Assembly: GCA_036402175.1 (NCBI GenBank)
Contig: DASWTK010000055.1
Coordinates: 1-11,523, forward strand
Source of the DNA: DASPKM01 sp036402175
Lineage (GTDB): Bacteria > Bacteroidota > Bacteroidia > Chitinophagales > Chitinophagaceae
Direction of reading: 5' to 3'
Length of the DNA stretch: 11,523 nucleotides
A program made the position numbers and the translations under genes. This document shows, piece by piece, positions 1 through 7,863 of the stretch. Below the pieces are notes generated by a model. It was not told the DNA's origin and did no database searches. It saw nothing but the letters and a program-made list of their open reading frames with translations. The first letter of the stretch is position 1, and each line of letters begins with the position of its first letter.

Positions 1-591
1 TGGGCTTCGGTCAGCGTACTTGCACATGAAATGGGTCATCATTACCGTAATCACGTTGTAGATACAAGGGGTAGTACGCCTCCTAAAGAAATTGAAGCTG
101 ATTATTTTTCTGGTTATGTAATGGCAAAACTTGGCGCCTCATTGAATGAGGCGATTGCAGCAATGGAACAGATCGCTTCGCCGCGTGCCAGTTCCACACA
201 TCCCTCAAAGGCAGACCGGCTGGCCTCAATAACCCGGGGTTGGAATTATGCAAAGGGGTTGACTTCAACAAATCCACCCGGCAATACCACACCGGCTCCT
301 CAACCGCAGCAAAATCCTCCTCCGCCTTCAAATGATGCAAGCTGGATTCATCTGTTTCTGTATGGAAATAATAACATGACAGTTTACCTGTCCGATGACG
401 GAAAGAACTTCACGGCGGCACCATTGGAGATAACCCAGCCTTTTGTCTTCAAGTTCGAAGTGTATAATTATGGCTGGCTCCGTTTCAGCAATGACAGCCG
501 ATCCAAAACCTACAGGCTAAATCATAACAGGGATTACGCGATTGTCTGGAGCAGGCGTAGTAACAGCTGGACAGTGATTGAAGTGCCTTAG
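1..591 (+). CDS. M48-like zinc metallopeptidase with proline-rich linker and unknown C-terminal domain (5'-truncated)
   Basis: The reading frame is open from the first base of the window, so the true start lies to the left; the ATG at 31 falls inside the zinc motif and cannot be the start. The visible 196 residues begin with LAHEMGHH, containing HExxH (H9, E10, H13: two zinc ligands and the catalytic Glu). EIEADYFSG follows at 30-38, where E32 fits the third zinc ligand of gluzincin peptidases. STHPSKADRL near residues 65-74 resembles the THPS element seen in M48-type proteins. Residues about 91-112 form a Pro/Asn/Gln-rich linker. The last 85 residues, starting SWIHLFLYGNN, look beta-rich with many aromatics, and I do not recognise them. 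The protein is probably secreted or periplasmic, but no signal peptide can be seen. The stop is one base from the convergent hemL stop. A protease activity is supported; the substrate is unknown. Confidence 0.72.
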   Translation, partial: WASVSVLAHEMGHHYRNHVVDTRGSTPPKEIEADYFSGYVMAKLGASLNEAIAAMEQIASPRASSTHPSKADRLASITRGWNYAKGLTSTNPPGNTTPAPQPQQNPPPPSNDASWIHLFLYGNNNMTVYLSDDGKNFTAAPLEITQPFVFKFEVYNYGWLRFSNDSRSKTYRLNHNRDYAIVWSRRSNSWTVIEVP

Positions 592-592
592 A

Positions 593-1876
593 TTATTTGT
601 CCTTAAAAAATCCACTGACTACTTCAATGGTATAATCAAGATCCTCGTAACTGACCGCATTTGAAATAAACCATGTTTCAAACGCTGAAGGCGGGAGATA
701 AACACCTTTTGCGAGCATCTCATGGAAGAGTTGATTGAACAGTTCATTATTTGCGGATGCGGCGGTAGCGAAATCTGTTACGGGCCTTTCACTGAAATGC
801 ACACTGATCATTGAGCCAAGCTGATTGATTACGGATGGGGTATTGCATGTTGTCAATACTTCATTCAAGCCATTTTTTAAGTAAGTGGTTTTCTGTTCAA
901 GTTCTGAATATATTGATGGGGTATTTTTCAGCGCATTCAATAGCGTATAACCCGCGATCATCGCTATCGGATTGCCGCTCAGCGTTCCAGCCTGGTAAAC
1001 GTTGCCAAGGGGAGCGATCCTTTTCATGATCTCTTTTTTGCCACCAAAGGCTCCAACCGGCATGCCTGCACCTATTACTTTCCCATAGGTAACAAGATCT
1101 GCGTTTATTCCTAACCGTTCCTGCGCTCCGCCTGGAGCAAGGCGGAAACCAGTCATCACTTCATCAAAGATCAGTACCATTCCTTCCCGGTCGCAAATCT
1201 TTCTCAGTCCCTCCAGGAATCCAGGCATGGGTGGAATGCAACCCATGTTACCCGCAACAGGTTCAATAATGATTGCCGCAATTTCATTTTTATACTGATC
1301 TGCCAGTTCTTCAACGGCATTAAGATCGTTGTAAGGAGCGGTAAGCGTATCGAGAGAAACCCCGCTGGTAACACCCGGAACTGTTTGAATATTTAATGTT
1401 GCCAGTCCGCTTCCCGCTTTTACGAGGAATGCATCTGCATGTCCGTGGTAGCAGCCTTCGAATTTGATGAATTTGTTTCTGCCAGTATAGCCACGTGCAA
1501 GCCTGATTGCGCTCATGCAAGCTTCTGTGCCGCTATTGACCATTCTGATCAGGTCAACATTCGGGGTCATGCTTTTGATAAGTTCGGCTACTTCTATTTC
1601 CAGTTCTGTAGGTGCGCCAAATGATGTTGACGACAAAACTTTTTCTCTCACAGCATCCAGTACGGCCTGGTAAGCATGTCCCAGTATCATCGGTCCCCAG
1701 GAATTGATATAGTCAATATACCTGTTGCCATCCGCATCGAACAGGTACGCGCCCTTTGCGCTTTTCATGAAGACAGGTGTACCGCCAACACTTTTAAACG
1801 CGCGGACTGGTGAATTGACTCCGCCCGGAATACTTTGCTGGGCGCGCTCAAACAATTCCTTACTTCTGGTATACAT
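593..1876 (-). CDS. hemL: glutamate-1-semialdehyde 2,1-aminomutase (HemL)
   Basis: Converts glutamate-1-semialdehyde, the HemA product, to 5-aminolevulinate by PLP-dependent transamination in the cytosol. The 427 residues match the family's usual length (about 426). The N-terminus has the typical SIPGGVNSPVRAF stretch. NSGTEA (114-119) and YHGHAD (143-148) are class-III aminotransferase cofactor-site motifs, and FDEVMTGFR (237-245) carries the PLP-nitrogen Asp. K266 in TYGKVIGAG fits the Schiff-base lysine. I placed the start at the ATG at 1876 because an AAGGA ribosome site lies nine bases upstream; a TTG at 1885 would add three residues but abuts that site directly. It is the last gene of the hemA-led run: its ribosome site overlaps the hemB stop, suggesting translational coupling. 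It meets the left-hand peptidase gene stop-to-stop, with one base between. Confidence 0.97.
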   Translation of the reverse strand: MYTRSKELFERAQQSIPGGVNSPVRAFKSVGGTPVFMKSAKGAYLFDADGNRYIDYINSWGPMILGHAYQAVLDAVREKVLSSTSFGAPTELEIEVAELIKSMTPNVDLIRMVNSGTEACMSAIRLARGYTGRNKFIKFEGCYHGHADAFLVKAGSGLATLNIQTVPGVTSGVSLDTLTAPYNDLNAVEELADQYKNEIAAIIIEPVAGNMGCIPPMPGFLEGLRKICDREGMVLIFDEVMTGFRLAPGGAQERLGINADLVTYGKVIGAGMPVGAFGGKKEIMKRIAPLGNVYQAGTLSGNPIAMIAGYTLLNALKNTPSIYSELEQKTTYLKNGLNEVLTTCNTPSVINQLGSMISVHFSERPVTDFATAASANNELFNQLFHEMLAKGVYLPPSAFETWFISNAVSYEDLDYTIEVVSGFFKDK

Positions 1877-1885
1877 GGTATTCAA

Positions 1886-1890
1886 TCCTT
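1886..1890 (-). promoter_or_regulatory. hemL ribosome binding site, overlapping hemB stop
   Basis: On the minus strand the sequence reads TAAGGATTGAATACCATG. The TAA is the hemB stop, AAGGA is a clear Shine-Dalgarno core, and nine bases separate it from the ATG at 1876. It is one of the few good ribosome sites in this operon. It decides the hemL start against the nearby TTG and implies that ribosomes finishing hemB can reinitiate on hemL. Confidence 0.75.
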
Positions 1891-2863
1891 ATGATAATAA
1901 TCTTACAGCATCTCTTGCAAAATACGTTGCGATCATATCGGCACCCGCGCGTTTGATGGCGGTTAGACATTCGATGATCGCTTTATCTTCATTCAACCAG
2001 CCATTTTGAGAGGCTGCCTTGATCATAGCATATTCGCCACTCACCTGGTAGGCGCTTACGGGAATTTCCACTGCATTTTTTACTTCACGGATAATATCAA
2101 GATATGCAAGCGCGGGCTTGACCATCACTATATCTGCTCCTTCTTCAACATCAATTAATGTTTCCCTGATCGCTTCCGTGCGATTTGCAGGATCCATCTG
2201 ATAAGTTTTTTTATCGCCAAATCCCGGAGCCGAGTCCAACGCATCCCTGAAAGGTCCGTAAAAACAGGAAGCATATTTCGCGCTATAACTCATGATGCCT
2301 GTTTTGGTGAATCCGCTTTCTTCAAGCGCCTGCCTGATCGCATGGATACGGCCATCCATCATATCGCTGGGAGCTACGAAATCCGCGCCAGCGCGGGCAT
2401 GACTTACACTCATCTTTGCCAGTACTTCAACTGTCGCGTCGTTTACGATCTCAGTCCCATCAACAATTCCATCATGTCCGTAAGAAGAAAACGGATCAAG
2501 CGCAACATCTGTCATTACCAGCATTCCGGGACAGGCATCTTTGATCGCGCGTATGCTTCGCTGCATGAGACCATCTGCGTTGAGGGCCTCCGTTCCTTTA
2601 TTGTCTTTCAATTCGTCTTTGCATTTTATGAACAGCAGAACGCTTTTCAGTCCCATGTTCCAGAGCGATTGCACTTCCTTAACGGTAAGATCAACGCTCA
2701 TACGAAAATAATTAGGCATGGATGGGATCTCTTCCCGGATGTTTTCACCTTCGATGATGAACAGGGGAACGATAAAATCATTGGGCGTTAATATTGTTTC
2801 AGCAACCAGCGATCGTATGGCCGGTGATTGTCGCAAAATCCTGTTTCTTCTCTGTAGATACAT
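1889..2863 (-). CDS. hemB: delta-aminolevulinic acid dehydratase / porphobilinogen synthase (HemB)
   Basis: Condenses two 5-aminolevulinate molecules into porphobilinogen in the cytosol. With the ATG at 2863 the protein has 324 residues, the usual family length, and starts MYLQRRNRILRQSPAIR, a typical HemB N-terminus. The two active-site lysines are K196 (SYSAKYAS) and K249 (DIVMVKPALAYLD, the Schiff-base lysine). The metal-site segment DVALDPFSSYGHDG (119-132) lacks the three cysteines of zinc-type enzymes, so this is the cysteine-free, magnesium-type form. An in-frame ATG at 2905 would add 14 residues and overlap hemF by ten bases; neither start has a good Shine-Dalgarno, but the shorter one fits the family and has an A-rich leader. 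It lies 32 bp downstream of hemF, and its stop is embedded in the hemL ribosome site. Confidence 0.96.
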   Translation of the reverse strand: MYLQRRNRILRQSPAIRSLVAETILTPNDFIVPLFIIEGENIREEIPSMPNYFRMSVDLTVKEVQSLWNMGLKSVLLFIKCKDELKDNKGTEALNADGLMQRSIRAIKDACPGMLVMTDVALDPFSSYGHDGIVDGTEIVNDATVEVLAKMSVSHARAGADFVAPSDMMDGRIHAIRQALEESGFTKTGIMSYSAKYASCFYGPFRDALDSAPGFGDKKTYQMDPANRTEAIRETLIDVEEGADIVMVKPALAYLDIIREVKNAVEIPVSAYQVSGEYAMIKAASQNGWLNEDKAIIECLTAIKRAGADMIATYFARDAVRLLS

Positions 2864-2895
2864 GTCGCTGATAATTTTTTTTAGACAACTTTTTA

Positions 2896-3819
2896 TTAAA
2901 CCCATTCAACCGGTTGCAGGCAAACTTTTAGTACTTCCTCTTCCGGACTTCCAGGTTCTGGTTGGTAATTGTATTCAAATCTGACGGTTGGCGGCAGGCT
3001 CATTAAAATACTTTCAATTCTTCCATTTGTTCTTAAGCCGAAAAGCGTGCCGCGGTCGTGCACCAGGTTGAATTCGGTATATCTTCCTCTGCGGATCTCC
3101 TGCCAGAATTTATTTTCACCGGAATATGGATGATTTTTTCGTTTTTCAACTATTGGCAGATAGGCCTCAAGGAAAGCATAACCGCAAGCTTTGCCAAAAT
3201 TGAACCAAAAGTCGATATCGTGTTGTTCATCCGGCCTTTTATAATCATAAAAAATGCCGCCAATGCCACGTCGCTCTGCATTTCTGTGCCAGTTCACGAA
3301 ATAGTTATCACACTCTTTTTTGAATGACTGGTAAAACGCAGGATCAAAAGCGTCGCATATATCCTTGTAGCATTTATGAAAATGAATCGCGTCTTCCCTG
3401 AACAGATAATAGGGCGTAAGATCTGTGCCGCCACCAAACCATCTGTCGATCACTTCACCGGATTCATTGTATAATTCAAACATCCGGTAGTTACAATGAA
3501 CAGTTGGAACAAACGGATTCACCGGGTGCAACACAAGTGATAACCCACATGCAAACCATTTTGATCCTTCGATCTTTAATTGTGTCCGCATCGCATCGGT
3601 AACCTCTCCATAAACCACCGAAGTATTTACACCACCCTTTTCAAATACATTTCCATCTTTTATAACCCGCGTTTTACCTCCACCTCCTTCCGGCCTTTGC
3701 CATTCATCTTCAAGGAATGTTGCTTTGCCGTCAGCCTCTTCAACAGCCTTGCAAATGCGGTTCTGAAGTTCATGGATGCAGGAGATCCAGGAATTTTTTA
3801 TGGAGGGAGTGGAGGTCAT
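2896..3819 (-). CDS. hemF: oxygen-dependent coproporphyrinogen III oxidase (HemF)
   Basis: Uses O2 to decarboxylate two propionates of coproporphyrinogen III to vinyls, giving protoporphyrinogen IX. The 307 residues compare with about 300 in E. coli HemF. Family hallmarks are the glycine-rich PEGGGGKTRV near 43-52, a GGVNTSVVYG block (62-71), VPTVHCNYR (104-112), RWFGGGTDLTPYY (126-138), NWHRNAERRGIGGIFYDY (176-193) and HDRGTLFGL (254-262). H98, H108, H146 or H148, and H178 match the conserved histidines linked to activity in E. coli. No radical-SAM (HemN) counterpart is in the window, so this step is aerobic here. There is no clear ribosome site before the ATG. The 64-bp gap to upstream hemE is the largest in the operon; I see neither a terminator nor a Bacteroidota -7 box in it. 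Confidence 0.97.
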   Translation of the reverse strand: MTSTPSIKNSWISCIHELQNRICKAVEEADGKATFLEDEWQRPEGGGGKTRVIKDGNVFEKGGVNTSVVYGEVTDAMRTQLKIEGSKWFACGLSLVLHPVNPFVPTVHCNYRMFELYNESGEVIDRWFGGGTDLTPYYLFREDAIHFHKCYKDICDAFDPAFYQSFKKECDNYFVNWHRNAERRGIGGIFYDYKRPDEQHDIDFWFNFGKACGYAFLEAYLPIVEKRKNHPYSGENKFWQEIRRGRYTEFNLVHDRGTLFGLRTNGRIESILMSLPPTVRFEYNYQPEPGSPEEEVLKVCLQPVEWV

Positions 3820-3883
3820 TTGTGCACCAGCATTAATCTTTTTGTCGTTAGGTCATTGGTAAGTTGTATTTCGGGCAGATGCG

Positions 3884-4924
3884 TTAATGAGGTACGACGC
3901 TATACTCTTTAACTGAATCAACAAATGCACGCGCATGATCCACCGGTACATTAGGAAGGATGCCGTGACCAAGATTAGCAATGTGGCGTGTTCCCGCGAA
4001 CGCGTCCATCATTTTCCTGACCTCTTTTTTGATAACCGGAATGGGTGAAAGCAACCTGGCCGGATCAAAATTTCCCTGGAGTGTAACATCAGCGCCTGCA
4101 AATTGCCGGGCCACCGATGGCTTGATGCACCAGTCGATACCAAGGCCGTGCGCTCCTGTTTCAGCCATGCCTTCCAATGCAAACCATGCGCCTTTTGCAA
4201 AGATGATGGTTAGTACTTCTTCCTTAAGCGCGGCAACGATTTGTCTTATATACCGCAAAGAAAATTCCTCGAAATCCTGCGGACTCAGCAAACCTCCCCA
4301 CGAATCAAATATCTGAACAACGTCGGCACCAGCCTTTACCTGTCCTTTTAAATATGCAATGGTTGTATCTGTGATCATCTGAAGCAATCTGTGCGCGGTC
4401 TGCGGTTGAGTATAGCAGAAAGCCTTCGCCTCATCAAATGTTTTTGAGCCCTTTCCCTGAACCATGTAACAAAGTAATGTCCATGGCGCACCGGCAAAAC
4501 CGATGAGCGGAACGCGACCGTCAAGTGTTTTTTTGGTCAGGCTGAGCGCATCAAAAACATACCCCAGGGTTTCATTCACGTCGGGGATCAATAGCCTGCT
4601 GAGGTCCTGCTCATTTTTTACTGGTTCTGGCAGTAGGGGACCCTTATTCTCCACCATCTGAACTTCCATGCCCATAGCCTGTGGCACTACCAGGATATCT
4701 GAAAAAATAATAGCGGCATCAACACCTACCTGCTCAACAGGTTGAATGGTAATTTCCGTGGCAAGTTCGGGTATGCGGCAACGTTCGAAGAAGGAATATT
4801 TTTCTTTCAGCTTCATGTAATCGGGCAGGTAACGCCCGGCCTGCCGCATCATCCAGACAGGCGTACGCTCAACATTTTCACCTTTCAAAACACGTAATAA
4901 CAGATCATTTTGTAATGGGGCCAT
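3884..4924 (-). CDS. hemE: uroporphyrinogen decarboxylase (HemE)
   Basis: Removes four acetate carboxyls from uroporphyrinogen III to give coproporphyrinogen III, without a cofactor. The 346 residues match the family length (about 350). WMMRQAGRYLP (24-34) is the first UroD signature; R27 and R31 are the substrate-binding arginines. D76 in IIFSDIL is the key aspartate that coordinates the pyrrole NH groups. GFAGAPWTL followed by Y153 forms the second signature region, and NLGHGI with H320 lies near the C-terminus. The start ATG follows hemD by 15 bp. That gap contains the AT palindrome AATAATATTATT and no Shine-Dalgarno, which is common in Bacteroidota. The protein is cytosolic. Confidence 0.97.
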   Translation of the reverse strand: MAPLQNDLLLRVLKGENVERTPVWMMRQAGRYLPDYMKLKEKYSFFERCRIPELATEITIQPVEQVGVDAAIIFSDILVVPQAMGMEVQMVENKGPLLPEPVKNEQDLSRLLIPDVNETLGYVFDALSLTKKTLDGRVPLIGFAGAPWTLLCYMVQGKGSKTFDEAKAFCYTQPQTAHRLLQMITDTTIAYLKGQVKAGADVVQIFDSWGGLLSPQDFEEFSLRYIRQIVAALKEEVLTIIFAKGAWFALEGMAETGAHGLGIDWCIKPSVARQFAGADVTLQGNFDPARLLSPIPVIKKEVRKMMDAFAGTRHIANLGHGILPNVPVDHARAFVDSVKEYSVVPH

Positions 4925-4939
4925 ATAATAATATTATTG

Positions 4940-5650
4940 TCAGTGCAGGGCGCGGATCGATTTGAAATATGCTATAGCTTTTAGTCCGAGCGCTTCCTTA
5001 CCCGGCCGCTCGCTTGTGATCACCGGATTGTCGGAGAACTTACGGATGGTATCTGCGGTAGTTCCGCCAATGGCAAAAAGTACAGTTTCGTTATTAAGAC
5101 TGTTAACCGCAAAAAAGCTTTCAACCGCACTCGGACTAAAAAAGAGTATTCCATCGTACTCCTTTTTCAGCGACTCAGGAGTAGCGGTTGTTTTATAAAC
5201 CACGACTTCCTTAACTGCAACATTATTTGATTTCAATTTTTCAGGCAGCTCAGGGCGGCGTTGGTCACCACAAAAGAAAACCACTTCTCTAAGTTCCGCA
5301 TCAAGGATCACGTCTGCAAGTTCGGAAGCATTTATTGCGGATCCGGCAATTACATTACCGAAATGTTTACGGACCAAAGTTGCGGTTGTATCTCCAATGC
5401 AGAATATTTTCCATTCAGGGTCCCTGAACCCGAAGGCTGTTATTGCCTCCACTGCGTTCATACTGGTGAATACCGCAACAATTTTTTTCGTGAATAATTC
5501 TGCAAGCTGCGACGCGAGCGCGTTGCTTTCCAATGCTTCCGTGTGAATGAATGATATGACGTCAATATCAATATTATCACTTGCCGCATCGTTTATCAAT
5601 GGTTGCGGCAATGGCCTTGTTGATAATATTTTCTTCTTGTCCGTTATCAT
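4940..5650 (-). CDS. hemD: uroporphyrinogen-III synthase (HemD)
   Basis: Cyclises hydroxymethylbilane with inversion of ring D to give uroporphyrinogen III. HemD sequences diverge strongly, so the call rests on the 236-residue length (family about 240-260), sparse motifs and the position between hemC and hemE. Visible elements are KILSTRPLPQPL at the N-terminus, VFTSMNAVEA (60-69), FCGDQRRPELPE (126-137), FFSPSAVESF (170-179) and FAIGGTTADTIRK (192-204). The FTSMNA and FFSPSA pair is the pseudo-repeat expected from the two-lobed fold. Its ATG has an AGAGGA site at only three bases' spacing and a small hairpin just upstream. It ends 15 bp before hemE. Confidence 0.92.
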   Translation of the reverse strand: MITDKKKILSTRPLPQPLINDAASDNIDIDVISFIHTEALESNALASQLAELFTKKIVAVFTSMNAVEAITAFGFRDPEWKIFCIGDTTATLVRKHFGNVIAGSAINASELADVILDAELREVVFFCGDQRRPELPEKLKSNNVAVKEVVVYKTTATPESLKKEYDGILFFSPSAVESFFAVNSLNNETVLFAIGGTTADTIRKFSDNPVITSERPGKEALGLKAIAYFKSIRALH

Positions 5651-5653
5651 AAA

Positions 5654-5679
5654 TCCTCTTTGCTGATCTGCGCATCAGC
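5654..5679 (-). promoter_or_regulatory. hemD ribosome site with adjacent hairpin in the hemC-hemD gap
   Basis: The 32-bp gap between hemC and hemD contains GCTGAT at 5662-5667 and its perfect reverse complement ATCAGC at 5674-5679, with a 6-base loop. Immediately downstream in the mRNA is AGAGGA (5659..5654), three bases before the hemD ATG. There is no T-run, so it is not a terminator. It may position ribosomes or mark an mRNA-processing point; the function is inference. Confidence 0.4.
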
Positions 5680-5682
5680 TGA

Positions 5683-6603
5683 TTATTTTCTTATTTCTTC
5701 TGCTATTTCTTTCCCACCCAGGTTCAGCAATTCAAAAGCCGCGTCACTACCCAACGTTTTCACCTGATCAATAGGAACTGTTTTTTCGATCACGACCTTT
5801 TTTCTTCCGTCCAGTGAAAGGATGTTTCCCTGAAAATGCAGATTCCCGTTCTGAACAACCGCCAGGGCACTGATAGGGGTAGAGCATCCACCCAGTAATG
5901 TTCTTAAAAAATCTCTTTCAATCGTTGTACAAAGTGCAGTAACCTCGTGATTCAATAGGCTGCAGGCTTCGAGACTGAAATCGTCGTTGCTTCTGCAGGC
6001 TACCATTATTGCACCCTGGGCAGGAGCCGGCAACATCCAGTCAAGTATAACGCTTTTATCGGGCCGAAGGTTGATCCGTTCCAGGCCAGCTTGCGCAAAG
6101 ATTGCACCATGCCATCCCATTTCATTCAGTTTTTTCAGACGCGTATTCACGTTGCCGCGGAGGTTATGCATCTGGTGCTTCGGATATTTATGCAGCCATT
6201 GGGCTTTACGGCGAATACTGCTGGTTGCGATATTTGCAATGATCTCATCATCACTCAGAAAATCATCCTCTTCGCGATAAACCAGAAGATCATTTACGGG
6301 TCCTCTGGCCAATACAGCCGCCTGCGCTATTCCTTCCGGTAACCGCGTCGGCACGTCCTTCATTGAATGCACTGCCAGGTCAATGCGGTCATTCAGCAAT
6401 GCAAGGTCGAGACTTCTGGTAAATATTCCCTGAACGCCCATTTCGTACAAAGGTGTTTTCAGGTCTATATCTCCTTCGCTCCGGATGTAAACCAGCTCCG
6501 AATTAATTCCGTGGTTTGCCAACAATTGCTGTACCTGAGTTGCCTGCCAGACCGCCAATTGACTTTCGCGTGTCCCTATCCGTAGCAGTTTGAACATGAT
6601 CAT
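5683..6603 (-). CDS. hemC: hydroxymethylbilane synthase / porphobilinogen deaminase (HemC)
   Basis: Polymerises four porphobilinogens into hydroxymethylbilane on a covalently bound dipyrromethane cofactor. The 306 residues fit the family (about 310). Family motifs in order are IGTRESQLAVWQ (9-20), GIFTRSLDLALL (59-70), DLAVHSMKD (75-83, with D83 as the catalytic Asp), TSSIRRKAQW (127-136), LRGNVNTRLKKL (148-159), PAPAQGAI (192-199) and LLGGCSTPI (236-244). C240 fits the cofactor-attaching cysteine. PAPAQGA replaces the more common PAPGQGA, which I believe is normal in this phylum. The ATG overlaps the hemA stop in TGATG, a classic coupling arrangement. A second ATG two codons later (6597) is an alternative start. 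No Shine-Dalgarno is visible. Confidence 0.97.
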   Translation of the reverse strand: MIMFKLLRIGTRESQLAVWQATQVQQLLANHGINSELVYIRSEGDIDLKTPLYEMGVQGIFTRSLDLALLNDRIDLAVHSMKDVPTRLPEGIAQAAVLARGPVNDLLVYREEDDFLSDDEIIANIATSSIRRKAQWLHKYPKHQMHNLRGNVNTRLKKLNEMGWHGAIFAQAGLERINLRPDKSVILDWMLPAPAQGAIMVACRSNDDFSLEACSLLNHEVTALCTTIERDFLRTLLGGCSTPISALAVVQNGNLHFQGNILSLDGRKKVVIEKTVPIDQVKTLGSDAAFELLNLGGKEIAEEIRK

Positions 6604-7838
6604 CAGTTTGGACCGGTTGCGATAAATTCATTAATGGCCTCAATATAGTGACAACCCTGCTTATTCTGGCTCCTCATTTTTGTTGCCATGCCATTGATCA
6701 CACGTTGTATCTTCTTCTCCGTATCGCCGGTCCGTGATGACTGAGTGCGGGAAACTTGTATATAAAGTGGGTGAGTATGTATTTCTTTAAGCTTGATCTT
6801 CACGGCCTTTAAAACCGGCACGTGTTTGCGCATTTCATGCCATTCAAGGAATTCTTCCATATGAGTGGCAATGATCGTTTTTGCCTTAGGCACTTCGGCT
6901 TTCCGCTTCTGAAGGGTTTCATCCTTCATTTTTGAAAGTTCGTCCACGTTCACAAGGCGGATATTTGAAAGTTTTCTGGCGGAGGCTTCAACATTGTAAG
7001 GAATGGAAAGATCAATGATCAGCTTTTCTCCGTTGCCTTCGAGGTTTGAGCGCATTACCACCGGTTCTGCAGCATTGGTTGCCACAAGTATGATATCCGA
7101 ACTTTTGATCTGATCTGTAAGTTCGTTCAACTGCGCGTAGCGGACGCCTAATTCATCTGCCAGGCCAGCTGCTTTTTCTTCTGTGCGGTTGATCAGCGTG
7201 ATGTTGGTGGTTTCAAGATAATCCACCAGATTCCTGCAGGTATTTCTGCCAATTTTTCCAACACCTATCAGCAGGATTTTCTTATCTGCTATATTCAGGA
7301 TATTCTCTCTTATATATTGAACCGCAGCAAAAGAAACGGAAACTGTTCCACCACTAAGCTCTGTCTGGTTTTTGATGGCTTTTGAACACTGAAGCATGCA
7401 ATTGATCAGCCGTTCAGTAAAAGCCCCAAGCATATTGTATTCTTTTGAAACCTTTGCGGCCTGTTTGATCTGACCAACGATTTCATAATCTCCCAAAATC
7501 TGTGAATCAAGACCAGCGCCTACATTCAGCAGATGGCGAACGGCCTCTTTGCCTCTTTTTATGTATGCAAGGCTTAAAAAGGTGTTAACTGAACCTTCGG
7601 TTACTGAACACAGTAAGTCGGCCAGTTGCCTCGAGTCCTGGGCAAATCCATAGATCTCTGTGCGGTTGCAGGTTGATACTACAAAAAGCTCTTTAACTCC
7701 CATTGCTGCAGCCTGCCCGAGCAACTGAACGTATTGATCATTGCTTACCGCGAATTGACCCCTCACCTCAGCATCGGTTTTTTTATAATTGATACCAGCT
7801 ACGAAGAAGTGAGTAATATGAGTTGTTTGAAATGGCAT
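6603..7838 (-). CDS. hemA: glutamyl-tRNA reductase (HemA)
   Basis: Performs the first committed step of the C5 pathway: NADPH-dependent reduction of glutamyl-tRNA(Glu) to glutamate-1-semialdehyde, normally in complex with HemL. The 411 residues match the family. FFVAGINYKKTD opens the catalytic domain, and VVSTCNRTEIYG (53-64) carries the nucleophile C57. H102 and GLDSQILGDYEIVGQIK (109-125) are further family signatures. ILLIGVGKIG (188-197) is the Rossmann NADPH-binding loop, and a basic helical dimerisation region follows from about 310. It is the promoter-proximal gene of the seven-gene operon, so this promoter probably sets flux for the whole unit. A promoter match lies about 25 bases upstream. 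Its stop overlaps the hemC start by one base. Confidence 0.97.
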   Translation of the reverse strand: MPFQTTHITHFFVAGINYKKTDAEVRGQFAVSNDQYVQLLGQAAAMGVKELFVVSTCNRTEIYGFAQDSRQLADLLCSVTEGSVNTFLSLAYIKRGKEAVRHLLNVGAGLDSQILGDYEIVGQIKQAAKVSKEYNMLGAFTERLINCMLQCSKAIKNQTELSGGTVSVSFAAVQYIRENILNIADKKILLIGVGKIGRNTCRNLVDYLETTNITLINRTEEKAAGLADELGVRYAQLNELTDQIKSSDIILVATNAAEPVVMRSNLEGNGEKLIIDLSIPYNVEASARKLSNIRLVNVDELSKMKDETLQKRKAEVPKAKTIIATHMEEFLEWHEMRKHVPVLKAVKIKLKEIHTHPLYIQVSRTQSSRTGDTEKKIQRVINGMATKMRSQNKQGCHYIEAINEFIATGPN

Positions 7839-7863
7839 TTACTTTTATCTCAGATCGTGTGGG

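Noticed and set aside
83..340. Minus-strand frame opposite the peptidase gene, and other long antisense frames inside the hem genes
   Set aside because: They are shadows of strongly supported genes and their translations have no family signatures.
31..591. ATG at 31 as the start of the peptidase gene
   Set aside because: This ATG is inside the HEMGH zinc motif and the frame is open to base 1, so the gene is truncated by the window edge.
3820..3883. hemE-hemF gap as a site for an internal promoter or terminator
   Set aside because: At 64 bp it is the widest gap in the operon, but I found no TAnnTTTG match on the coding strand and no stem followed by a T-run.
5556..5566. ATGACGTCAAT palindrome inside hemD
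   Set aside because: TGACGTCA is a short palindrome in coding sequence without promoter context; expected by chance.
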